Positions 14,917 through 21,648 of a stretch of DNA of 37,521 nucleotides are shown here, in pieces; the stretch's first letter is position 1, and each line of letters starts with the position of its first letter. The stretch covers positions 1 to 37,521 of the forward strand of contig RDXV01000031.1 in assembly GCA_004292695.1 (NCBI GenBank). The letters run 5' to 3'. The notes under the pieces were generated by a model. The model did not search any database and was not told the DNA's origin. It worked only from the letters and a program-made list of their open reading frames with translations. The position numbers and the translations under genes were made by a program. Origin of the DNA: Nostocales cyanobacterium. GTDB taxonomy: Bacteria; Cyanobacteriota; Cyanobacteriia; Cyanobacteriales; Nostocaceae.

Positions 14917-15177
14917 ATGAAAACAATAACTATCAACTCTCATGTTGGACAAGATGGAATATTACATTTAGATATTCCTGTAAATATTAGTAATGCTGAT
15001 TTAACAGTTACTATTATTGTTAAACCTAGTGATAATTCTCAACAGGAAAATAAACCTAAAGGAAAAGGTTGGCCTGCTAATTTTTTTGAAGAAACTTCAG
15101 GTTGTTTAAAAGATACTCCTCTAGTTATTGATTCTGAAGGTGTTTTTGATGATTTAGAGAATTTTAAATTATCATGA
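14917..15177 (+). CDS. antitoxin of a decayed VapBC-type module
   Basis: An 86-residue protein starting MKTITINSHVGQDGILHLDI, like cyanobacterial antitoxins that pair with PIN-domain toxins: an N-terminal beta-rich segment (LHLDIPVNISNADLTVTIIV), then a linker and a C-terminal toxin-binding stretch WPANFFEETSGCL. The start at 14917 is chosen because a TTGAAA-18-TATAAT promoter lies just upstream. Its stop codon overlaps an ATG (ATGA), the usual arrangement with the toxin, but the toxin frame ends after nine residues. It is therefore an orphan antitoxin, possibly kept as an anti-addiction factor against related toxins or simply not yet lost. Confidence 0.7.
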   Translation: MKTITINSHVGQDGILHLDIPVNISNADLTVTIIVKPSDNSQQENKPKGKGWPANFFEETSGCLKDTPLVIDSEGVFDDLENFKLS

Positions 15178-15203
15178 AATATTTGTTGGATCAGATTATT
15201 TAA
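15174..15203 (+). pseudogene. stump of a VapC (PIN-domain) toxin gene
   Basis: The ATG overlaps the antitoxin stop as ATGA, and the frame reads MKYLLDQII then TAA. MKYLLDTNI is the usual start of VapC toxins, with Asp6 the first active-site residue. Everything after the ninth codon is missing; the leftward HEPN-like gene ends seven bases further on. The toxin was probably cut off when the neighbouring operon arrived or by deletion. Confidence 0.65.
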
Positions 15204-15209
15204 CAGATA

Positions 15210-16100
15210 TTACTTGATCACATCTTCTTCTATAAGTTCTGAATCAAAAATTAACCACTGCTGAAAAAGTTCTTTAATCCATTTACTTACATCAGGATAT
15301 TTATCATCAATCGCTTTTAATCTATTTTTCATATTCCTTTGATAATAACTTTGATATTCTAAAGTTCTCACAGCGATAAAATTTAATGTATAGGTTAACA
15401 TTCTTAGTCTAGCCATAGCTAATTGTAAATTACTTCGTGAATAGTTAATCTTTCTTGAATTTCCTTTATTTTCATTAAAAGGAGAACATTGATTATCTTT
15501 GATTATTTTACGAAATTCAACAATGTCTAAATCTAATTCATAAAAAGCATCTATACGAATCTCATAATTAATCCAATTCCTTATTTCCGATTCATTTCCT
15601 AGTTCAAAACCTTTAATTCCTATATTCCAATACCTATCAATTCCTTTACGATTTCTGAAATGACTAAAATTTTCAAAAAATCGTTTGAATTGTCTTTGAT
15701 GTTCATCTGATGAGTTAGCAATACCTATGATATGAAGATTCTTTTTTTGATAATCTTTTTCTACACAATCTATAGAACGTGATACCCAAGTGGTAAAGTT
15801 TAACTGGGTTCTATTTAAACCTTGTATTAAGAAAAAGTTAGCATAGTATGAAGTTACAAAACCCCAACTAAAATAACCTTGTTTGATCAAATTATCAGCA
15901 GCACAAATATTTAAGACTGCTTTAGAAAGGAGTTTTTCAATGTCTGTCAATATGTAATTATTTACATTGGAAATAATAAATCCTTTTTCATAATCTTCTT
16001 TGGATTTATACAGGTTAATCAAATAATCTTTAAAAGACTTTTTAGCATCGCTATTACAATTGCTAAAAGCAATAGCAATTTCCTCAAATGTTAATGACAC
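15210..16100 (-). CDS. HEPN-like helical protein, partner of the DGQHR protein (unknown function)
   Basis: A 296-residue, mostly helical protein with no firmly recognised family. The segment LSKAVLNICAADNLIKQGYF followed by SWGFVTSYYANFFLIQGL resembles the core of HEPN domains (helix, turn, then a paired-helix YYAxF signature). A basic stretch FRNRKGIDRY lies in the middle. A clear RxxxxH ribonuclease motif was not found, so nuclease activity is uncertain. It lies 29 bases downstream of the DGQHR gene on the same strand and is probably co-transcribed and functionally linked. It has no signal peptide or membrane segment and is expected in the cytoplasm. Confidence 0.6.
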   Translation of the reverse strand: MSLTFEEIAIAFSNCNSDAKKSFKDYLINLYKSKEDYEKGFIISNVNNYILTDIEKLLSKAVLNICAADNLIKQGYFSWGFVTSYYANFFLIQGLNRTQLNFTTWVSRSIDCVEKDYQKKNLHIIGIANSSDEHQRQFKRFFENFSHFRNRKGIDRYWNIGIKGFELGNESEIRNWINYEIRIDAFYELDLDIVEFRKIIKDNQCSPFNENKGNSRKINYSRSNLQLAMARLRMLTYTLNFIAVRTLEYQSYYQRNMKNRLKAIDDKYPDVSKWIKELFQQWLIFDSELIEEDVIK

Positions 16101-16129
16101 CCTTTAAAATCTCCCAATTAATCTTCAAA

Positions 16130-17158
16130 CTAATCTCCGATCATCACAGCAAAATCTTCTTTAACTGCATTTTTTAATTTACTTACTATCATTTCACCTA
16201 CTTTTTCCTGTGCTTTAAAACCACCACCACTAGGTAAATTATCTTTATCAAATTTAAAGTCTTGAATTAGTTCCAGAACTTTAATAGTATTTTCAGTGTT
16301 AAACATCTTGTGTTTTTGCATAACCACATTAAAAATCTCATAAAATGCTTGCATGAGTCCACCAAATCCAACGGTTTTTAAAATATATGTTTTAGGATTA
16401 TCCCATTGTTCTAAGAATACTGCTTTAATAGAACGAAAATATATTTCAAAAATTTTATATTGCTGCTCAAAACCATAGTTAGCAAGTTTTCCTGTTTTGG
16501 GTTCTACATAATCTTTAATTTGGTTGACAAATTCATTTAAAGATATTCCAAAACCACTTTCTCCAGTTGTTCTAATTAATTCATACAAAGGACTTTCATC
16601 TGTTTCATTTAACCTAAGAGCTATTTCTCTTGCTCGTCTTTCTGCGCTCACTCCTTCTCCATCAAAATCTTCAATATCTCCTTCTAATAAATCCATTAAA
16701 TCTAAATAAAGAGATGCAGGAACTCCTTTTTGAGTTTTGTTAATTGTGACGAACAATCTCGCTTGATCCTTAACAGATAATCCCAAAGTGGCAATTACCA
16801 TTAATGGAAAATCAGGGTTTGCATCATAGCAACCATTAACTCGATGCTGTCCATCTATAATTAGTCCGAGAGAGTTTGTATCTTCTAAAATGAGTAAGTT
16901 ATCATTTTCTTGATAGTCAAATTTGTTCTCATCAATATTGACTAAAATAGAATTAGGTATAATACCCTGTCCTTGATTAATATAATTTTTAATTTCTTTG
17001 ATTCTGGTTTTAGAAAATGATCTTTGATATCCTAATTTTTTATCATCAATTCTTCGGGAAACATCAAAACGTTCATAAATCATTCTAACAGTAGTTGTAA
17101 ATACAAGCATGGGTATCTTGTTTTGAATGATTTTAAATGCAGGAATTTCAATTGCCAT
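16130..17158 (-). CDS. DGQHR domain protein (DndB-like)
   Basis: A 342-residue protein of the DGQHR/DndB superfamily. The signature DGQHR is at residues 102-106 (LGLIIDGQHRVNGCYDA), preceded by NSILVNID and followed by LFVTINKTQKGVPASLYLDL, the typical pattern of the family, distantly related to ParB/DUF262-type DNA-binding NTPase folds. DndB is a regulator or DNA-binding factor in phosphorothioate DNA modification; stand-alone DGQHR genes occur in defence islands. No dndACDE genes are visible, so a phosphorothioate role is unlikely here. It is the first gene of an apparent two-gene operon with the HEPN-like protein. The start ATG at 17158 is well placed after a 210-base promoter region shared with acnB. 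Confidence 0.8.
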   Translation of the reverse strand: MAIEIPAFKIIQNKIPMLVFTTTVRMIYERFDVSRRIDDKKLGYQRSFSKTRIKEIKNYINQGQGIIPNSILVNIDENKFDYQENDNLLILEDTNSLGLIIDGQHRVNGCYDANPDFPLMVIATLGLSVKDQARLFVTINKTQKGVPASLYLDLMDLLEGDIEDFDGEGVSAERRAREIALRLNETDESPLYELIRTTGESGFGISLNEFVNQIKDYVEPKTGKLANYGFEQQYKIFEIYFRSIKAVFLEQWDNPKTYILKTVGFGGLMQAFYEIFNVVMQKHKMFNTENTIKVLELIQDFKFDKDNLPSGGGFKAQEKVGEMIVSKLKNAVKEDFAVMIGD

Positions 17159-17370
17159 AAATAATCACGTGCTGAATTTTATTATAAATACTTATCTAAT
17201 CATAACATATATTCTGAGTAATTTACCTATAAAAAACCTTCTACCCAATAGCATAATCTGTAAATTAATAAATTGTTATTTCTAACCAATTCCGTCCATT
17301 AGTAACTCCTGTAACAATTCCTTTACAATAAAATAAAGAAAACAAGATATTGCAGGAGAAAAGCTAAATC

Positions 17371-20019
17371 ATGTTAGCAGAATATCAACAACATACCCAA
17401 GAACGCGCCCAATTAGGTATTCCCCCCTTACCATTAGATGCAAAACAAACATCAGAATTATGTGAATTACTCAAAAATCCCCCACAAGGACAAGAAGAGT
17501 TATTATTACATTTATTACGCGATCGCATACCCCCCGGAGTAGACCAAGCAGCTTATGTAAAAGCCGGTTTTCTCACTGCTATTGCAAAAGGAGAAATAAC
17601 CAGTCCTCTAGTTTCTCCCATAGATGCGGTAGAATTACTAGGAACAATGGTAGGCGGTTATAACGTACAATCATTAATTGATTTACTACAAGTTTCTGCT
17701 AATTCTGAATCTGGTGATGCACCCTTAGTTATGGGTGGCCAAGGTAAAGAACCCATCGCTGCTTATGCTGCAACTGCACTCAGCAAAATTCTGTTAGTTT
17801 ATGATGCGTTTCACGATGTTTTAGAACTTTCCAAAACCAACCCCTTCGCTAAAAGAGTGGTAGACTCTTGGGCAGCAGCAGAATGGTTTACTTCTCGTCC
17901 CACTTTACCCGAAGCTATCACCGTTACCGTTTTCAAAGTTCCGGGAGAAACCAACACCGACGACTTATCACCCGCAACCCACGCTACCACCCGTCCTGAT
18001 ATTCCCCTTCACGCTTTAGCAATGTTAGAAACCCGTCAACCGGGAAGTTTACAAACCATTGCAGATTTGAAGAAAAAAGGACATCCTGTTGCTTACGTCG
18101 GTGATGTGGTGGGTACAGGTTCATCTCGTAAGTCTGCAATCAATTCTGTATTATGGCATTTAGGAAATGATATTCCTTTTGTTCCCAACAAACGGGCAGG
18201 AGGTTATATTTTAGGTGGGGCGATCGCACCTATCTTTTTTAACACTGCTGAAGATGCAGGTGCATTACCCATTCAATGCGATGTCACCCAAATGGAAACT
18301 GGTGACGTAATTACAATTTACCCCTACAAAGGCGAAATTACCAAAGGGGGAACAGTCATTGCAACCTTCACTCTCAAACCTGATACCATTTTAGACGAAG
18401 TTCGCGCCGGTGGACGTATCCCCCTATTAATTGGTCGTACCCTCACCGACAAAACCCGTCAAGCGTTAGGTTTAGCACCCAGCGATTTATTTATCCGATC
18501 CCCCCTAACCCCCCTTGCTAAGGGGGGACTGGGGGGATCAGACACCGGAAAAGGCTTCTCATTGGCGCAAAAAATGGTCGGGAAAGCGTGCGGATTGCCA
18601 GGAGTACGTCCGGGGACATCTTGCGAACCAATCATGACTACAGTGGGTTCTCAGGACACCACAGGACCCATGACTAGAGACGAGTTAAAAGAACTCGCTT
18701 GTTTAGGTTTCAGTGCAGACTTAGTAATGCAGAGTTTCTGCCATACCGCAGCATATCCCAAACCAGTAGATATTAAAACCCATCAAGAACTTCCCGACTT
18801 CATCTCCTCTCGTGGTGGTGTAGCTTTGCGTCCTGGTGATGGTATCATTCACTCCTGGTTAAACCGGATGTTATTACCGGATACAGTGGGAACAGGAGGA
18901 GACTCCCACACCCGTTTTCCTTTGGGAATATCCTTTCCTGCGGGTTCTGGGTTAGTTGCGTTTGCCGGTGCATTGGGTGTAATGCCTTTAGATATGCCAG
19001 AATCAGTTTTGGTAAGATTTAAAGGAGAATTGCAACCAGGAATAACTTTGAGAGATATTGTTAACGCTATTCCTTATGTTGCCATCCAAAAAGGTTTATT
19101 AACCGTCGAGAAAAAGAACAAGAAAAATGTTTTTTCTGGACGGATCATGGAAATTGAAGGATTACCTAATTTAAAGGTAGAACAAGCATTTGAATTAACA
19201 GATGCTTCCGCAGAACGTTCTTGTGCTGGTTGTACAATTAAGTTGAGTGAAGAAACCATTGCCGAATATTTGCGGTCGAATATTGCCCTGTTAAAAAATA
19301 TGGTAGCACGGGGTTATTCTGATGCGCGAACCATCATGAGAAGGGTGGCAAAAATGGAAGAATGGTTAGCTAATCCTGTATTATTATCTGGTGATGCTGA
19401 TGCGGAATATGCAGAAATAATTGAAATTGATTTGAACGAAATCAAAGAACCAATTGTTGCTGCTCCCAATGACCCTGATAATGTTAAGTTATTATCAGAA
19501 GTTGCGAATGATCCAGTACAAGAAGTTTTTGTTGGTTCTTGTATGACAAATATCGGACATTATCGCGCAACTGCGAAGGTTTTGGAAGGTGCAGGAGAGG
19601 TAAAAGCAAGGTTATGGATCGCACCACCTACAAGAATGGATGAACACCAATTAAAAGTAGAAGGTGTGTATGATGTTTTCGTAGGTGCAAAAGCGAGAAC
19701 TGAGATTCCTGGATGCAGTTTGTGTATGGGAAATCAGGCGCGAGTGGAAGATAATACAACTGTGTTTTCTACCTCTACTCGTAACTTTAATAATCGCATG
19801 GGAAATGGCGCACAAGTGTATTTAGGATCGGCAGAATTAGCAGCAGTTTGTGCGTTGTTGGGAAGACTTCCTAATGTGCAGGAATATTTGGATATTGTGG
19901 GTGAGAAAATTCATCCTTTTGCTGATAATTTGTATCGGTATTTGAATTTTGATCAAATTGTTGGTTTTGAGGATGAGGGTAGGGTTATTAGTAAGGAGGA
20001 ACAGGCGGCTTTGGTATAA
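17371..20019 (+). CDS. acnB: aconitate hydratase B
   Basis: Bifunctional aconitase B, interconverting citrate and isocitrate in the TCA cycle and able to act on 2-methylisocitrate. The 882-residue chain has the AcnB order: N-terminal HEAT-like domain ([22 protein letters not shown] type), swivel domain ([11 protein letters not shown] ... [13 protein letters not shown]), then the catalytic domains with [49 protein letters not shown] and [14 protein letters not shown]. The 4Fe-4S ligands are the Cys in [11 protein letters not shown] and the two Cys in [11 protein letters not shown]. The start is supported by AGGAG upstream. Oddity: residues about 376-390 ([15 protein letters not shown]) are encoded by a palindromic dispersed repeat, inserted in frame in the linker between the swivel and catalytic parts. 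All catalytic motifs are intact, so the enzyme is probably active. Confidence 0.97.
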   Translation: MLAEYQQHTQERAQLGIPPLPLDAKQTSELCELLKNPPQGQEELLLHLLRDRIPPGVDQAAYVKAGFLTAIAKGEITSPLVSPIDAVELLGTMVGGYNVQSLIDLLQVSANSESGDAPLVMGGQGKEPIAAYAATALSKILLVYDAFHDVLELSKTNPFAKRVVDSWAAAEWFTSRPTLPEAITVTVFKVPGETNTDDLSPATHATTRPDIPLHALAMLETRQPGSLQTIADLKKKGHPVAYVGDVVGTGSSRKSAINSVLWHLGNDIPFVPNKRAGGYILGGAIAPIFFNTAEDAGALPIQCDVTQMETGDVITIYPYKGEITKGGTVIATFTLKPDTILDEVRAGGRIPLLIGRTLTDKTRQALGLAPSDLFIRSPLTPLAKGGLGGSDTGKGFSLAQKMVGKACGLPGVRPGTSCEPIMTTVGSQDTTGPMTRDELKELACLGFSADLVMQSFCHTAAYPKPVDIKTHQELPDFISSRGGVALRPGDGIIHSWLNRMLLPDTVGTGGDSHTRFPLGISFPAGSGLVAFAGALGVMPLDMPESVLVRFKGELQPGITLRDIVNAIPYVAIQKGLLTVEKKNKKNVFSGRIMEIEGLPNLKVEQAFELTDASAERSCAGCTIKLSEETIAEYLRSNIALLKNMVARGYSDARTIMRRVAKMEEWLANPVLLSGDADAEYAEIIEIDLNEIKEPIVAAPNDPDNVKLLSEVANDPVQEVFVGSCMTNIGHYRATAKVLEGAGEVKARLWIAPPTRMDEHQLKVEGVYDVFVGAKARTEIPGCSLCMGNQARVEDNTTVFSTSTRNFNNRMGNGAQVYLGSAELAAVCALLGRLPNVQEYLDIVGEKIHPFADNLYRYLNFDQIVGFEDEGRVISKEEQAALV
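18497..18539. repeat. GATCCCCC-type palindromic repeat inserted in frame in acnB
   Basis: A 43-base near-perfect palindrome, GATCCCCCCTAACCCCCC on the left and GGGGGGACTGGGGGGATC on the right, with a loop around TTGCTAA. It reads in frame as [15 protein letters not shown]. It is related to the repeat at 705-780, where the same frame gives RSPYIPLKKG. Confidence 0.9.
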
Positions 20020-20056
20020 TCTAGGTTAGGGTGGGTCTGGATGGCTCACCTGAATA

Positions 20057-20065
20057 TGTTATAAT
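20057..20065 (+). promoter_or_regulatory. extended -10 promoter, possibly giving a leaderless mRNA
   Basis: TGTTATAAT is a perfect extended -10 box ending 9 bases before the ATG at 20075. Transcription would begin only a few bases before, or at, the start codon. No Shine-Dalgarno sequence precedes this ATG, which fits a leaderless transcript. Confidence 0.5.
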
Positions 20066-20074
20066 TTATATTTT

Positions 20075-20263
20075 ATGGGGAAGAGTCATTTTAAGAAAGC
20101 AATATCATCTTTGGAATCTCGTATTGCTGAACACAAGGAAAAAATTAGGGTAGAATTAGAGAGAGAATTTCCAGATCCAGGTTTGATTAATCATTGGGAA
20201 AAGGAAATCAGAGCTTTTGAACAAGGAATAAAACAAGCGTTAAAAAGATTGGGTAAAAACTAA
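20075..20263 (+). CDS. small helical hypothetical protein
   Basis: A 62-residue, highly charged, probably all-helical protein (MGKSHFKKAISSLESRIAEH at the start, then alternating Glu and Lys, ending KQALKRLGKN). No family recognised. Its stop overlaps the next start as TAATG, so the two are probably translated together. It lies 55 bases after acnB and may have its own extended -10 promoter. The tight pairing with another small gene and the nearby antitoxin suggest a toxin-antitoxin-like unit, but nothing in the sequence proves it. Confidence 0.55.
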   Translation: MGKSHFKKAISSLESRIAEHKEKIRVELEREFPDPGLINHWEKEIRAFEQGIKQALKRLGKN

Positions 20264-20511
20264 TGACACTCGCAAAACAAAAAATTAGCAGTGAAAACTC
20301 AACGCTTAATCAGTTACTAATGGAATTACAGGAAGAATGTCAAAATGTTCTTTCTCTGGTTAATCAATTACAACTTTCTGAATTAAGCGATCGCCAAAAG
20401 GGTAAAATACTTTCAGAATTACTGGTAGCTTCAATTCATTTACATTCCCATTGTGATGAAGATTGGCAAAACTTAATTTCCGATGAAATGGAAACTTTAG
20501 CAGATGATTAG
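20263..20511 (+). CDS. small acidic hypothetical protein
   Basis: An 82-residue acidic, helical protein. Heptad-like leucines (LNQLLMELQEECQNVLSLV) point to a coiled coil or helical hairpin, with a C-terminal acidic tail (DEMETLADD). A HIP1 site falls inside the gene (SDRQ region, about 20388). The ATG overlaps the stop of the preceding gene. No known family. It could be the antitoxin-like partner of the 62-residue protein upstream; this is inference from the arrangement only. Confidence 0.55.
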   Translation: MTLAKQKISSENSTLNQLLMELQEECQNVLSLVNQLQLSELSDRQKGKILSELLVASIHLHSHCDEDWQNLISDEMETLADD

Positions 20512-20546
20512 TGGAGAAAATCTTATAAATATAAAGAGGTGAAAAA

Positions 20547-20744
20547 ATGATAGAACTCCATCCTGAGTTTTTAATAAAAAATGGTGAAAAACAATTTGCT
20601 GTATTACCTTATGAGGAGTTTTTAAAGATTAAGGAATTGTTAGAAGATTTGGAAGATTTACGAGATTTGAGAGATGCTAAGGAAGAAGAAAAAGATTGTG
20701 TTTCCATGTCTTTAGAAGATGTCAAGAAGATGTTACTATCTTGA
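20547..20744 (+). CDS. Phd/YefM- or RelB-like antitoxin without adjacent toxin
   Basis: A 65-residue acidic protein starting MIELHPEFLIKNGEKQFAVL, then PYEEFLKIKELLEDLEDLRD, close to the Phd/YefM pattern in which FAVLPYEEF forms the DNA-binding fold and the acidic helical tail binds the toxin. AGAGGTG lies seven bases before the ATG. A RelE/Doc-type toxin would normally follow; instead xisH starts 24 bases downstream. It may be an orphan antitoxin or may regulate this small operon. Confidence 0.7.
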   Translation: MIELHPEFLIKNGEKQFAVLPYEEFLKIKELLEDLEDLRDLRDAKEEEKDCVSMSLEDVKKMLLS

Positions 20745-20768
20745 TAACAGAAATTACCAGGGTAAACA

Positions 20769-21185
20769 ATGCCAGCAAAGGATACTTTCCATGAAGCGGT
20801 AAAAAATGCTTTAATTAAGGATGGTTGGATAATTACTTTTGATCCATATCCGATTAAATATGAAGAAGTTAAATTAATTGCTGATTTAGCTGGTGAAAAA
20901 ACAATTTCCGCAACCAGAGAAGGAGAAAAAATAGTTATTGAAATTAAAAGTTTTCTGAGTCGTTCTCCCATGCGTGAATTTGAAACAGCGTTAGGACAAT
21001 ATCTTATTTATCAAACCTTTCTTTCTCTTACTCATCCTGAGTATAAAGTTTATTTAGCAATTGGTGAAAAGATTTATGAGAAGTTTTTTGAACAAGTTGC
21101 AATTGAATTAATTTTACAAAAATATCAAGTTTTACTGTTGGTTGTTGATATTAACAAAGAGGAGATTATCAAATGGACAAGCTAA
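20769..21185 (+). CDS. xisH: XisH family protein (fdxN element excision controlling factor homologue)
   Basis: A 138-residue protein matching XisH, first described as a factor needed for excision of the fdxN element during heterocyst development in Anabaena. The start (MPAKDTFHEAVKNALIKDGW) and ITFDPYPI are diagnostic. ATREGEKIVIEIKSFL carries the ExK of a PD-(D/E)XK nuclease fold (IEIK), and the Asp in IADLAGEK is a likely partner. The GQYLIYQTFL helix follows. Many copies occur far from any fdxN element, so a role outside excision is likely for most of them. It overlaps xisI by 13 bases. There is no site-specific recombinase in the window. Confidence 0.92.
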   Translation: MPAKDTFHEAVKNALIKDGWIITFDPYPIKYEEVKLIADLAGEKTISATREGEKIVIEIKSFLSRSPMREFETALGQYLIYQTFLSLTHPEYKVYLAIGEKIYEKFFEQVAIELILQKYQVLLLVVDINKEEIIKWTS

Positions 21186-21514
21186 TTCATTATCAAAATA
21201 TAATCAAAGAAATCCTGACTGAATATGAAAGAATTTCAGCACAAGTACCTGATCCTGATATAGATGAGGTGTTAATGTTTGATGATCAAAGAAGTCAATA
21301 TCTTTGGTTTAATATTGGTTGGAAAAATAATAAACGAGTGAAAGCAATTTCCGTTTATGTGAGAATTAAAAATGAGAAAATTTACATTGAGGAAGATTGG
21401 ACTGAGGAAGGAATTGCAACGGAGTTATTAAGAGAAGGTGTACCGAAAGAGGATATTGTTTTAGCTTTTCATGATCCTGAAAGTCGGAAGTTGACAGAGT
21501 TTGCTGTAGCTTAG
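21173..21514 (+). CDS. xisI: XisI family protein (fdxN element excision controlling factor homologue)
   Basis: A 113-residue XisI protein, the constant partner of XisH. Typical sequence: MDKLIHYQNIIKEILTEYER, then DDQRSQYLWFNIGW, IYIEEDWTEEGIATELL and the end VLAFHDPESRKLTEFAVA. It overlaps the end of xisH by 13 bases, implying translational coupling. XisH-XisI pairs are multicopy in filamentous cyanobacteria, which supports a Nostocales host. The nuclease-fold plus small partner arrangement resembles a toxin-antitoxin pair, though this has to be treated as a hypothesis. Confidence 0.92.
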   Translation: MDKLIHYQNIIKEILTEYERISAQVPDPDIDEVLMFDDQRSQYLWFNIGWKNNKRVKAISVYVRIKNEKIYIEEDWTEEGIATELLREGVPKEDIVLAFHDPESRKLTEFAVA

Positions 21515-21648
21515 AGATTTTTATGATTTCTGGTGGGTAATTTCTATGGAGTCAGATACCTAAACTTGAGGAGTCTCTGGTATAGTGTAATATTTAGGAT
21601 GGGGTATAATATTCCATCTTACACACAAACGAGAAAATAACTTAAATT

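Noticed and set aside
17159-17370. Possible riboswitch or small RNA between the DGQHR gene and acnB
   Set aside because: No stable hairpin or known riboswitch motif could be seen by eye; it is treated as a divergent promoter region.
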